A DNA stretch of 64,000 nucleotides from Thraustochytrium sp. TN22 (Eukaryota; Sar; Bigyra; Thraustochytrida; Thraustochytriidae). Below are positions 1-9,446 of the stretch, piece after piece. The first letter of the stretch is position 1. Each line of letters starts with the position of its first letter. Below the pieces are notes generated by a model. It had not been told where the DNA came from. It did not search any database and saw only the letters and a program-made list of their open reading frames with translations. The position numbers and the translations under genes were made by a program. The stretch is from contig JABLUY010000167.1 of NCBI GenBank assembly GCA_013306675.1, positions 23,113 through 87,112 on the forward strand, read 5' to 3'.

Positions 1-2367
1 AAGGACCCGAGGACAAAGCACTCACTTGACGTGGCTCGCGAAAAGGACGACCTCAAGGAGTGCACCTTCGCGCCGCGCGTCGAGCCGCTCTCGCGCAAGC
101 TGGACGCCATCCTATTGGACCGCCTCGGTGGCGGGGGCGGAGTCGGCGGCGGCAGCAGCGGCGCATCCGCCTCTTCCGCGGCATCCGGCTTCGCAGCCAA
201 CTCGCCGCGCTACGTGCGCCTCTATCAGGACGCGCGCCGTCTGCGCGTGCACCTGGACGACCTGCGCTACGAGAATGATCGCCGAATCGACGAGGCCGCG
301 GACACCGCCTTTGACGCCAGCGCGCCAGAGTTGCAGCGCCAGCGCAAGTACAGCTATGACAGGGAACAGACAATGCGCCTCTACGAGGACGCGCGCCGCA
401 TTGAAGAGCGCAAGGAGCGATTGTATCACCACCTGCGCATCCTCGACGAGGAGCGGCGCAACGTGCGTTTCTCCGCGCGCAATATCGCCGAGGTTGAAAC
501 CGAGCTGCGGAACACCTCCGGCCGCGTCTCCCCGAAGCACCTCATCGAGCCGCGCTCCCCGCAGGACAAGGAGGCCCACCTCACCTCCATGCACGAACGC
601 CACTCGCAAATTCAGAACGCGCTGCAGACCGTGCGCCGCATGCTCGACAAGGAGGAGGACGACCGCACGCGCACACGTTTTTCGGCGGACACCATCGACG
701 CAACCGACGAGGCCAAGGTCTGGAGCCCCACGTCCTACGACGGCCGCCAGGCTCGCGACATTTTACTCCAGGCCAAGCCAGTCTCACCGCGCGCGCGTCG
801 CGCCTCCTCGCCTACGCTCGAGGAGGCCCCAACGCCGCGCCACCTCGTCGAGAGCGTTCCCAAGCTTGACCCTTGGCGTCCGGGCTCGCCCGGCCGCCAG
901 CGCAGGGCTTCCGTCCTCGACTCCGAGTCCGTGCGCACCTCAGATTCCTCTTCGCTGTGGCGCCCCGACAAGCGCGAGGCGCGCCGCGTGGCACAAGCCA
1001 AGCGCGCCGCTCGCTTCAAGGTGCTCTCTGTCAAAACCGGGGGCGCCTCCTCGTCCGCGACGGAGACAGCGATGCACGACGAGGTCGAGGAGGTCGTGGA
1101 GCATCAGGCTGAGGTCGCGGCCCAGGCTCGGATCTCCTCTTCCAGCGTTGCGGTCACCGAGGAGACGCCGCCTCCCACTGCGCAGCCCATGGACCGTGCC
1201 TTTGGCAGCCCCATGTCTCTCCATTCCTCTTCCTCCTCTTCTTCCTCGGCCGTCTCCTCGCACTCGTCCTCCACCTCGCCGACCTCGGCCCCTGTCTCGG
1301 TCTCGGGCGCCGAGGGCTCTGATGATGATGATGATGATGAGGATGGGGATGGGGATGGCGAGGACACGGAGACAAAGCCGACGACTGCAGAGACGATCGC
1401 GTTCACGACGGACATTGCAGACGTCGCGGCCGCGGACGTCACGACGTCGGACGCCGCCGCCAAGGACACCGTGCCATCGGCGACTTCGGTCATCGAGGCA
1501 GGCACGCCCGTGTCGCCTCCCACCGCAACGATCGCTCCAGACATGGAAAAGGGGCCTTCCACGACTCCAAGCTTCGAAGTAGGCTCGCCCATGTCCCCTT
1601 CCACCTCTTCGTCGACTTCTTCCTCCTCATCAAGCAGCTCCTCCGGGGCTTCCTCGTCTTCGAGCTCGGAAGCGGATAAGTCAGACTCGGACTCGGGCTC
1701 TGATTCGGACTCGGACTCGGACTCGGGCTCGGACTCGGACTCGCATTCAGATTCCGACTCCTCGGGCTCGTCGTCCTCGGGTTCCGTCTTGGACTCTGAG
1801 ACATCTGCACCGCTATCGCCGGACGAGCCAAAGTCGGTCGAGAGTGCACTTGGTTTGACCTCAGACCTGCCAGCCGCGGCCAGCCCACCCGTGCCTCCGG
1901 CCGAGTCACGCGAGACGCCGTCGATGCCCAAGAGGCCGCCGGCTCCCTTCAAGAGAAAGCAACACGCCGACGCGGCCAAGGAGGACGCGGACGCGGACGC
2001 GGACGCAGACGCGGACGCGAACTTGGCCGACGGCAGCATGGATATCGAGACCAAGAGCCAGGAGGGCATGGACATGCCCGCTCTCCTCGACCTCAAGACC
2101 CCGAGCTCACCCGTCTCGCAGAGCATGCGCAATACGCATCATGCAAAGAGCCCCGTGTCAGCCTGCAAGAGCGACGCGAGCGACCTTCCTCCTTCTCCCG
2201 TCTACCTCTCCAAGGCGCCGCCACCCGCGCCCGGCAACTTGAAGGCTGCCGCCGCAACGGATGGCGCAAGCGAGCTCGACAGCCTCGGAAGCCTCGACCT
2301 CGACGTCTTCCTCGACCAGGCCGACGGTGCCAACGACCAGGACATCCTTGATCTCCTCGATGACTGA
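1..2367 (+). CDS. Ser/Asp-rich protein with basal-body-like N-terminal motifs (5' partial)
   Basis: The frame is open from base 1, so the beginning of the gene lies outside the window; the first in-window start-like codon (GTG at 31) is not a convincing start. The visible product is about 789 residues. Near the left edge is an ECTFAPRV motif of the kind (CTF-x-P) seen in many protist centriolar and flagellar proteins, followed by two RLY-x-DARR helical motifs (around nt 217-245 and 373-405) and charged coiled-coil-like helices up to about nt 660. The rest is low complexity: Ser runs, a Glu/Asp/Gly stretch near nt 1320-1370, an alternating Ser-Asp tract at nt 1680-1760 and an Ala-Asp tract near nt 1990-2020. 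The end LDLLDD stops with TGA. A cytoskeletal or basal-body role is only suggested by the motifs; no enzyme domain is visible. Confidence 0.7.
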   Translation, partial: KDPRTKHSLDVAREKDDLKECTFAPRVEPLSRKLDAILLDRLGGGGGVGGGSSGASASSAASGFAANSPRYVRLYQDARRLRVHLDDLRYENDRRIDEAADTAFDASAPELQRQRKYSYDREQTMRLYEDARRIEERKERLYHHLRILDEERRNVRFSARNIAEVETELRNTSGRVSPKHLIEPRSPQDKEAHLTSMHERHSQIQNALQTVRRMLDKEEDDRTRTRFSADTIDATDEAKVWSPTSYDGRQARDILLQAKPVSPRARRASSPTLEEAPTPRHLVESVPKLDPWRPGSPGRQRRASVLDSESVRTSDSSSLWRPDKREARRVAQAKRAARFKVLSVKTGGASSSATETAMHDEVEEVVEHQAEVAAQARISSSSVAVTEETPPPTAQPMDRAFGSPMSLHSSSSSSSSAVSSHSSSTSPTSAPVSVSGAEGSDDDDDDEDGDGDGEDTETKPTTAETIAFTTDIADVAAADVTTSDAAAKDTVPSATSVIEAGTPVSPPTATIAPDMEKGPSTTPSFEVGSPMSPSTSSSTSSSSSSSSSGASSSSSSEADKSDSDSGSDSDSDSDSGSDSDSHSDSDSSGSSSSGSVLDSETSAPLSPDEPKSVESALGLTSDLPAAASPPVPPAESRETPSMPKRPPAPFKRKQHADAAKEDADADADADADANLADGSMDIETKSQEGMDMPALLDLKTPSSPVSQSMRNTHHAKSPVSACKSDASDLPPSPVYLSKAPPPAPGNLKAAAATDGASELDSLGSLDLDVFLDQADGANDQDILDLLDD

Positions 2368-2758
2368 TGCCGCCGCCGCGGCCGCCTCAGCTCGACTCGC
2401 TCTGCTAACGTTTTACAACCATTTTATAACATGTGCCCTGAGTGCTTTACGCCCATCATGATGCAGCGAGGACATTAGTACGATCCTCCAGCCTCCTTTC
2501 ATGCCCTGGCGCTGGCCGAGGTCAGCCTTCGGCCAGTCGAGCTTCATGGCGCCCTCGAACTCGGGACGATCACCTTGTTCGGCTTTGCGAGCTCGGGGGC
2601 TTTCCTTGGCCGGAGGCCAGTGCTCTTCCTGTGAGGCGGAGCTCCTTGGCGCCCTGGAACTACGGCTCCAGCTTCAGCTTGTTCGGGTACACGGCTAGCT
2701 CGTAGCTAGTAGATGATCCGGGGTCCTCACTGAGCAGGCGCCGTGCAGAACCTGAACG
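2368..2758. other. Intergenic region
   Basis: This 391-base gap separates two genes on the plus strand. The first 80 bases after the stop include a locally AT-richer tract (tttacaaccattttataac around 2410-2430), compatible with a 3' untranslated region. The remainder should hold the leader and promoter of the next gene. I see no RNA gene and no convincing small coding frame. Confidence 0.5.
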
Positions 2759-5059
2759 ATGACGGACGTTGAGCGCGGCGCGGAGGACGCGGCGCTGCTC
2801 GGCGGCGACGGCGCGGCGGGCGGCGGCGGCGCGGGAGCGGCGGCGGGAGCGGCAGCAGCGGGAGCAGCTGCAGCTGCTGCAGCAGGAGCAGCGAGCGGCG
2901 GGCCCGGCGCGCCGCATGGCCATGCGGCGCGAGGCCTGGGCCGGCCCGGCGCAGCGGCGAGGACCGCCGCGGCCGGGTCGAGCGCGCAGCTCGCGTACGT
3001 GGCGCTGCTGGAGCTGAGCGCCGGCGCGCTGGTGGCCGGCGCGGTGTGCGCGGCGGCCGTGGAGGCGCTGGACGCGGCCGCTGGCCCGCGCGTGCGGCCT
3101 GCGTGCATGGGCGTGGTGCTGGCGCTCGTGGCCTGGGCGTACGCGCGCGCGGTGCGCGCGGCGTGGCGGCTTGGGCCGGTCGCGGCGCGCAGCGTCATGG
3201 TGAGCAGCCCGGCGTTTCGCGGCGCGGCCGCCCTCGCGCCGGACGGGCCGCGGCTCGCAGCCTTTTTCGCGGAGAACTACGGCCCGGTGGAGAACGTGCT
3301 GCCGTTGCTGGACGTGGGCGAGGTGGTGCGCCTGCGCAGGCTGCGCGCCGAGCTGCGCGCCAAGCTCCACGCCGCGGAGCGGGAGCACCAGCGCTGGCGG
3401 CCGCTGCACGGCTTCGTGGCGCGCCTGCCGTGCTGCCGCACGAGCCGCCGCATGGCGCGCCGTGCGGGCGAGCGACGACAGGACCGCCTGCAGCGCTGGA
3501 TGGACCGCATCGACGAGCGCCTCGCGGACCTGGACACCGCGCACCAGGTCGAGGCACTCGGGTGCGCCGTCGTCACCTTTGAGTCGCCCGCGGACGCCGC
3601 CACCGTGCTGCGGGACGGCCTCGCCGTGGGGTCGCACACGCCGGCCGCCGAGGGTCCGGCCGCGGAGGAGGACGAGGACGAGGACGGCTTTGTGTTTTTC
3701 GACGGGCTTGACCCGGCGCATGGCAGCGACGACGACGACTCGCTTCCGTCGCCGCTGCCGGCCGCCCTGCGCCGCGCGCGCGGCGGCGCGGTGCGTGATC
3801 CTGCGCACGGCTGGTGGATGTCGCCGGGCCGCGAGCTGCGCACGCGCTTTGGCGAGGATCTGCAGCCCATCTTCGCGCGGCCGCCGCCCGAGCCAGAGGA
3901 CCTCAACTTCGAGGCCATGCGCGCCGGCGCCGAATTCGCCCGCTCCTCCTGGCAGCGAGAGGTCGGCGTCCTGGCCATGGCTGCGGTGGCCGCGGTGGCG
4001 GGCTTCTTCGCGAGCGCCATCCTTGTCATGCTGGCAGCGGCCGAGGACGACCGCGCCGACGCCTCCTTCCACGGCTACCACTACCACGCGGTGTCCTCCG
4101 AGGCCGACGGCTTCATGGCCTTTGTGGTGGCGGCCGCCATCTCCGCCGCCACTGTTTACCTGGGCCTGCTTGCCGCGGGCCTCGCGGGCCAGCGGGCGCG
4201 GCCCACGTACTCACAGGCCGACGCGGACGCGGTCTCGGCTGCCGCCCTCGTCACGCTCGCGCACTGGTTGGCCCTGTATCTGGGCGCGGTCCAGGCCGGC
4301 CCTGGCGCGGCCAGCGTGCTCTTCTGGCACGTCATCCTGCTCCACGTTGGCGGCCTGGCGCACGCGGTCTACCGTCTAGTCACGCGCACGCGCACCGGGC
4401 CGCGGCTAGGCCTACTGTACGCCGAGGCGCTGGCGCTCCTGGTGGCGCCCGCGCTGGCGAGCGCCACGAGTGCCGCCGCCCTCCTGTGGCCGGCGCTTGC
4501 CAGCCTCGCGCGCCTCATGCTGGAGGACCTGATCAGTGCGTCCCAGCGGAACGAGCCGCCCCAGGGGGCGGGGCCCGACGCCGCTTTCGCGACGCTCTCG
4601 GTGCTCCCGTGGCGTGCGGTTGCGGTCGCGTCACTGCCGGCGCTGAGGGACCTGGCGGACCTGGGGGCGCGCCAGGGCTTCTTTAGGCCAGAGGGTGGCA
4701 ACCTCTTTGCCACGATCTGCTTCGGCTTCGTGCTGGCCGCCGCGCTCGCCTGGACCTGGACCGGCAAGGTGCGCCAGCTTCGATCTCGCCTGCCAGCGGG
4801 CGTGGCGGCCGTTCCGCAAGACGATGCGCCAGCGCAGCGGCGCGAGGGTGCCAGCGGCTCCAAGGGTCACGTCGCGCCGGCGCCGTCCACTGAGGCGCGC
4901 GGCGTGAAAACCTTTATTGGCGCTGAGTGGAGTGCGCTGGCGACGCTCGCGCGTCAGGCCTCGGAGACAGGCGGCCGCACGTATCGCTTGCCGCCTCTGC
5001 GCGACCCGCAGTACGGCAGTGCGCCCGTGGACGAGCCCGTCACACCCAAGGTGCTCTAA
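2759..5059 (+). CDS. Multi-pass membrane protein with OSCA/TMEM63-like cytosolic segment
   Basis: 766 residues, starting at a true ATG. An Ala/Gly-rich N-terminus is followed by two hydrophobic segments (about residues 78-104 and 112-135). Next comes a soluble stretch (about 146-290) that resembles the RRM-like cytosolic domain of OSCA/CSC1/TMEM63 channels: a start like SVMVSS, then FFAENYGPVENVLPLLDVGE, a long charged helix, and a closing ALGCAVVTFESPADAA. An acidic loop (about 300-330) precedes six or so further membrane segments near 402-424, 449-474, 497-520, 518-540, 551-589 and 649-669. If the assignment holds, it is a mechanically or osmotically gated cation channel relative, or an anoctamin-superfamily member. 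The match is from memory and the membrane half is divergent, so 'multi-pass membrane protein' is the safe reading. It converges on the dioxygenase gene, with 99 bases between the two stops. Confidence 0.5.
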   Translation: MTDVERGAEDAALLGGDGAAGGGGAGAAAGAAAAGAAAAAAAGAASGGPGAPHGHAARGLGRPGAAARTAAAGSSAQLAYVALLELSAGALVAGAVCAAAVEALDAAAGPRVRPACMGVVLALVAWAYARAVRAAWRLGPVAARSVMVSSPAFRGAAALAPDGPRLAAFFAENYGPVENVLPLLDVGEVVRLRRLRAELRAKLHAAEREHQRWRPLHGFVARLPCCRTSRRMARRAGERRQDRLQRWMDRIDERLADLDTAHQVEALGCAVVTFESPADAATVLRDGLAVGSHTPAAEGPAAEEDEDEDGFVFFDGLDPAHGSDDDDSLPSPLPAALRRARGGAVRDPAHGWWMSPGRELRTRFGEDLQPIFARPPPEPEDLNFEAMRAGAEFARSSWQREVGVLAMAAVAAVAGFFASAILVMLAAAEDDRADASFHGYHYHAVSSEADGFMAFVVAAAISAATVYLGLLAAGLAGQRARPTYSQADADAVSAAALVTLAHWLALYLGAVQAGPGAASVLFWHVILLHVGGLAHAVYRLVTRTRTGPRLGLLYAEALALLVAPALASATSAAALLWPALASLARLMLEDLISASQRNEPPQGAGPDAAFATLSVLPWRAVAVASLPALRDLADLGARQGFFRPEGGNLFATICFGFVLAAALAWTWTGKVRQLRSRLPAGVAAVPQDDAPAQRREGASGSKGHVAPAPSTEARGVKTFIGAEWSALATLARQASETGGRTYRLPPLRDPQYGSAPVDEPVTPKVL

Positions 5060-5158
5060 GGAGAATGTATGTATCTTAGCAAACTTGCGTGCGTCATACG
5101 GTAGCACTATCGTATCAGGATGTTTCAGGTTCTTGGGCTCTCTGTCTCTTGTGCATGG

Positions 5159-6496
5159 TCAGGCCGAGGCGTCCTTGGCGTCGCCATCATCATCGTTTTC
5201 GTCGTCTCCCTCCTCGTCCTCCTCATCCTCCTCGTCGCTGCTCGAGTCCGAGTCGGTGCCGAAGATGCCCTTGATGCCCTCCAGCTTGGAGTCGTCCTGC
5301 GGCGTGGCAAACTCAAGCTGCGAAATGTCGACGGGCTCGAGCGCCTTCTTGGAGGACTCCTTGAGCTGGACCTCGGGCGGCGGCGCCGGGCGGCAAAAGT
5401 GGATGAACTCGACCTTGTCACGGTAAAACTCGGTGAAGAGGTCGCTGTGCTTTTTGAAGATGCGGAAGCACATGGTGCGGAAGCCCTTGCGATGCTTGGT
5501 CTGGCCACCGTACGCCACGATCTGCGCGGCAACAAAGGCGACGCGCAGCTTGATGGGCGGGCACGGCAAGAAGTCGCGCGAAAAGGCAGGGTCCTCGTAG
5601 TTGGCGTCTCCAACGACCCAGCTCATGGCAATGCGCGGCTGCGCGGGCCGCTGCGGGCCGAGCGTGGAACGGCGCTGCACGTGCGAGCCCCAGTGGATGA
5701 TGCGGTGCGAGAAGTGCCACGCGGAGCCCGGCGGGCAGGGCAACGCGCGAATGCTCTGATAGGCCTGCGGGTCGTTGGCAAAGATCTCCTTGAGCGGGTC
5801 CACGTCCTGGCGGTCCGCCTGATGGAAGAGCGGGTCCGCCGTCGCCGGCACCACGTAGAGGCACGAGTTGTTTGGGCCCGCGTCAGTGAGCGCGAACCAG
5901 GTCGTGCTGAGGCGCGAGGTGCCGTCGGCGCGAAAGGACTCTGGCCCCGAGCCCATACGGTCGCGGTGCGGGCCCCAGCCGCGCTCGCCGCGGTCCGGCT
6001 CCACATACCACGCATACATGTCGCCGATGAAGCGCGAGCCGCCCGTGGCCGCCTCGAGGCGCGCCGCGGCGCCAGCCACGAGCTCCCACGCCTCGTCGAA
6101 GATGAAGATGAACGACGCTGGCCACCCGTGCTGCATGAGCCGCACCACGCCGAGCGCCAGCGCGTGGACCTTCTCCGCGTGGTCCGGGCCCAGCCCCAGA
6201 TCCTCGTGCGTCATGTGGAAGAAGCCATTCTCCGCAAACTCTTCGCGCCGCGTCTGCGCCTGCTCGTTCCACGCCTCCGCTTCCTGCGCCGCGCGCTTCG
6301 CCGCGCGCTGCACGATGTCCTCCTCGCCCACGTGCAGGTGCGGGCACACCTGGCGCCAGTACGCCGCGTCCTCCAGCGTCTCGAGCAGCTGGTCATCCGC
6401 CGCCAGCCCTGGCGCCGCCGCCGCGTCCGGCGCGGGCAGCCTGGCGCCCGCCGCCGCCGCCGCCGCCGGGCTCGCCGTCGCCGCCGCCTCGCCCAT
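5159..6496 (-). CDS. PhyH-type Fe(II)/2-oxoglutarate dioxygenase-like protein
   Basis: 445 residues from the first in-frame ATG; the frame extends further upstream only to a GTG at 6586, so the ATG is preferred. The central region looks like the phytanoyl-CoA dioxygenase superfamily: GWGPHRDRMG supplies an H-x-D iron motif (His177, Asp179), SAWHFSHRIIHWGS gives the distal histidine (probably His268), and a following PRIAMS gives an Arg that commonly holds 2-oxoglutarate (Arg288). The intervening strands (TTWFALTDAGPNNSCLYVVP) also fit the double-stranded beta helix. The N-terminal 35 residues are Ala-rich; the C-terminus is very acidic (Asp/Glu/Ser run) and may be disordered. The substrate cannot be read from the sequence. 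The iron ligands appear complete, so activity is plausible, unlike the JmjC protein further along. Confidence 0.75.
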   Translation of the reverse strand: MGEAAATASPAAAAAAGARLPAPDAAAAPGLAADDQLLETLEDAAYWRQVCPHLHVGEEDIVQRAAKRAAQEAEAWNEQAQTRREEFAENGFFHMTHEDLGLGPDHAEKVHALALGVVRLMQHGWPASFIFIFDEAWELVAGAAARLEAATGGSRFIGDMYAWYVEPDRGERGWGPHRDRMGSGPESFRADGTSRLSTTWFALTDAGPNNSCLYVVPATADPLFHQADRQDVDPLKEIFANDPQAYQSIRALPCPPGSAWHFSHRIIHWGSHVQRRSTLGPQRPAQPRIAMSWVVGDANYEDPAFSRDFLPCPPIKLRVAFVAAQIVAYGGQTKHRKGFRTMCFRIFKKHSDLFTEFYRDKVEFIHFCRPAPPPEVQLKESSKKALEPVDISQLEFATPQDDSKLEGIKGIFGTDSDSSSDEEDEEDEEGDDENDDDGDAKDASA

Positions 6497-7128
6497 GGTC
6501 CTCGCCCTCTTGGTCTGCGGCGCTGCTGCCTGCTGTGACTGCTGCGGCGTGCCGCGGCGCTTGGCACGGCAGCCGTCCCGAGCCACTCATGGTCACTCTC
6601 TATCTCTATCAGTGACGCACTGGCAGACTCGGACAGGGACCAGGACTCGGAGGCGCCGGCAATGCCATCGCAGAACCAGGCGGAGAACTCCTTCAAGCGC
6701 AGCAAGACGCTGCGGCACCCGAACGTGCTGGCGGACCAGGACCAGGACCGTACCAACAGCCCGGGCACCTGCGCGGAAACTCGCGCGCAGCCAAAGTGCC
6801 CAGCGTCCACTTGAGCTGTATGGTAGCCAAGTTAGCGCGCAAAAGACCGAGCACCAAAGCTCTCGGACAAGGCCAGATGAAAAGTGAAAATCGTGATGGT
6901 GCAGTCACACGGCGGCGTCACACGAAATGGGATCAAAGCGCGGGCATCCCGTGCTCCACGTGGCGTCGGCGTCGGCGTTAACGTCGACCCGGCGGAGGTG
7001 ATCAGAGCCGTGCGTCGCTTGCTTCGGTTTGTGCTGGTTTGCTGGCCGGCTGGCTGGCTACTCGAGTCTCTACCTCTAACTTGGCGAAGGCAAGGAAATG
7101 TATACGAAGGACCTGGGCTTGGGCGTGT
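6497..7128. other. Intergenic region with a possible 50-codon ORF
   Basis: This 632-base gap lies upstream of the dioxygenase gene and downstream of the RING gene. Within it an ATG frame at 6662-6814 on the plus strand encodes 50 residues (beginning MPSQNQAENSFKRSKTLRHP). The frame stays open further upstream with Asp/Ser-rich, coding-like composition, so it might be an exon or a small peptide, but nothing else supports it. No RNA gene was recognised. Confidence 0.3.
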
Positions 7129-8634
7129 TTACTCGGCATCGTCCAGGACGATGGGATCCTGGGGTGTCCCGGTGCCCGTCCCGGCGCTGGAGCTGGTCGG
7201 CGTGGAGCGCGCGGCCTGACGCAGGTCCTGGACGGCGTCGGCGTCGTTCACTTGCAGAACGGGGCGGCGCTGGCGCGAGCGTGAGCCCGAGCGGCGGCTG
7301 CCATAGGTTGTGGACGCAAAGGCGGTGGTAGAGGACGCGGAAGAGGAGCCGAGCTCCAAGGGCGCAAAGGCGTCCGTGCTTGGCCAGGCGGAGAGCGCGT
7401 GGACTCCGCCCGACGCGAAGATGCGCTCCGCAAAGGCCGCGACAAGAGGCGCGAGCACCTCGCCCACGGAAAGGGCGTCGGTGGCTCCAGGCGGGCCGGA
7501 AGGTGGTACTGGTGATGGCGACGACGACGACGAAGACGACGACGACGAGGAGGAGGACGAGGAGGACGAGGAGGACGAGGACGACGAGGAGGATGAAGAG
7601 GACGAGCTCGAGGACGAGCTCGAGGACGCGGGGGCGCGCACCGAGGCGGGCTGGCCTTGGAGGGAGCCGCGGCGGCGCGTGGCTGGGCCCTCGGGGCTCG
7701 GCGTAGCGCCGTCGTCCAGGCCGGACATGCCGGGCGCGAACTGGGTCCGGTGCACATAGTTGATGCGCAGGCCGAGCGAGCGCGCGACGAGCGCAACGTG
7801 GTCGAGGAAGTCGTGGATGTCGTCGTCAGACTCCTCGTCCTCGCGCTCGAGCGTGTCACGCAGCTCGCGCGGCGCGACGACCTTGGAGGCGCCAGTCTTG
7901 CTGGAGCGCAGGCTCTTGACCTCGCGCTTGCAGAGCGGGCATCGGCAGCTGCGCTGCAGCCACTTGTCGATACAGCCGTAGCAGAAGCGGTGCTCGCAGG
8001 AGCTCAGCATGCCGCGCTCTTCGATGGAGTCGAGGCAGATACCGCAGGGGTCCTGCTCCGCGGCGGCGGAGGCCGGGTTGGCGGGCGGCGCGCCGGCCGC
8101 GACCGGCGTGGTCTGTGCAGGCGCCGCGGGCGCGCTCGCGGACGGGGCGAGCGGGACGCGCGGGAGCGGGGCAGCCGCGGCGGTGCTGGTGCTGGTCACG
8201 CTGACCGTACTGGTGGCCGTGGAGGGCGTCGCTGAGGCGAGAGTCGCGGCGCGCTCGCGCTTGGGTCGCGCGGACGCGACGCGGCGCAGCTTGCTAGGCG
8301 GCGCGCCAGCGCCCTGCGCCGCGCAGGCAGAGCTGGCAGAGCTGGCGCCGGCGCGCGAACTAGGCGCCGCCGCCGGGTCCTGTTGCGCGAGGTCGTCCGC
8401 AGCGGTTTCCAGGCGCAGGGCAGCGTGGCTGTTTCCGGCGGCGCAGGACGCCGCGTCCGCGTGCTCGCGGCGGCGCTTGCGGTGTTTGCGCATGTGCTCG
8501 GCGCCGGCGCCTGCGAGCGCCGCCGCCACGTCGTGTTGCTTGCCCTCGCTGCCGGCCCTGGCGAGCGCCCTGCGCCCGCGCTTGTTGCTCGTCTCGGCGG
8601 CGTCCGCGTCCGTGCCGGGCCTCGCGCGCCGCAT
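7129..8634 (-). CDS. RING-finger E3 ubiquitin ligase with SUMO-interaction-like tail
   Basis: 501 residues from an ATG. A C3HC4 RING lies at residues 197-235 (C197-x2-C200, C213-x-H215-x2-C218-x2-C221, C232-x2-C235), so it is a likely E2-binding ubiquitin ligase. The N-terminal 190 residues are basic and Ala/Ser-rich with nuclear-localisation-like clusters (KHRKRRR near residue 50). After the RING comes a conserved-looking helical stretch (DDDIHDFLDHVALVARSLGL). A homopolymeric serine run of about 40 residues follows, encoded by a GAC/GAG-type repeat on the plus strand near 7515-7620. The last residues are PQDPIVLDDAE, which match a SUMO-interaction motif (hydrophobic core followed by acidic residues). 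RING plus SIM is the layout of SUMO-targeted ubiquitin ligases, though here the SIM is at the C-terminus and single. The RING call is firm; the SUMO link is inference. Confidence 0.85.
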   Translation of the reverse strand: MRRARPGTDADAAETSNKRGRRALARAGSEGKQHDVAAALAGAGAEHMRKHRKRRREHADAASCAAGNSHAALRLETAADDLAQQDPAAAPSSRAGASSASSACAAQGAGAPPSKLRRVASARPKRERAATLASATPSTATSTVSVTSTSTAAAAPLPRVPLAPSASAPAAPAQTTPVAAGAPPANPASAAAEQDPCGICLDSIEERGMLSSCEHRFCYGCIDKWLQRSCRCPLCKREVKSLRSSKTGASKVVAPRELRDTLEREDEESDDDIHDFLDHVALVARSLGLRINYVHRTQFAPGMSGLDDGATPSPEGPATRRRGSLQGQPASVRAPASSSSSSSSSSSSSSSSSSSSSSSSSSSSSSSSSSSSPSPVPPSGPPGATDALSVGEVLAPLVAAFAERIFASGGVHALSAWPSTDAFAPLELGSSSASSTTAFASTTYGSRRSGSRSRQRRPVLQVNDADAVQDLRQAARSTPTSSSAGTGTGTPQDPIVLDDAE

Positions 8635-9392
8635 CTCGCTCTGCGCCGCGGGGCCGCCTGGCCGCCCTTGCGCCGCGCTGCGCCTCGCTGCGCTGCGCTG
8701 CGCTGCGCGGGGCCGGGCCTCGCGCCGCTGCGTGCCGCCTGCCGCCGCCCGCTCCGCCGCGCGCGCGCGCGGGTCTTCTCTCCTCGCGACGGGGCTCTGG
8801 CCGCCCCGCGGCGTCGCACGCGCGGTAGTGGGTTATCGCCCAGGCGCGCCGCGCCTGCGCCACTTGCGCGCCGCAGCCCCACTTGCGCCGCAAGTCGGGA
8901 ATCGCGTGTGCAGCCGCGCTCTGGCGGCGACGATGCCACGCCAAGTCAGCGTGAGACGGAATCGGCGAGGACTCGGACGATGCAATGCAAGGCAATGCAG
9001 TGCAATGCAGTGCAGTGCAATGCAGTTCGCAGACCAAGGCGGGGCCTCGAGCAGGTTCGAGGCAGCGCAACTTGAAGGCGGCGCGAGAGAGGCGACGCTG
9101 AGACGCGTGGCCGCGTCGGCTACGGCTCGGCAGCCGACTGCGAGGCCTGCTCAGCGGAAGAGCCTCAGAGGCTGCGCGTTGGCGCCGCGACCGTGCACCA
9201 GGGGCCCGAACGGCTTTGCAAGACTCAGTCAACTTGAAGTTGAACTTGACTCAGACTCGAAAGAACTTGTTCTTGTCGAACCGTGGCAACCGCGACGAGG
9301 ACGAGGACTCGAGGAGGGAGGTGGCAGCGGCCGGGACTGTCAGCGAGAGGGAATGCGCGGAATGCGGGCATGTGACTCTGGCAGCTGCGCAG

Positions 9393-9446
<54 letters not shown>

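Noticed and set aside
1104-2132. Minus-strand 342-residue frame opposite the Ser/Asp-rich protein
   Set aside because: It is the complement of repetitive Ser/Asp codons, giving Glu/Ser runs, with no independent evidence.
5120-6538. Plus-strand 472-residue frame antisense to the PhyH-like gene
   Set aside because: Arg/Leu-rich shadow frame with no motifs; the opposite strand has the intact iron-binding motifs.
9045-9065. T-loop-like ggttcgaggc suggesting a tRNA
   Set aside because: No paired acceptor stem, D-arm or anticodon arm can be placed around it; the same holds for a similar string near 62470.
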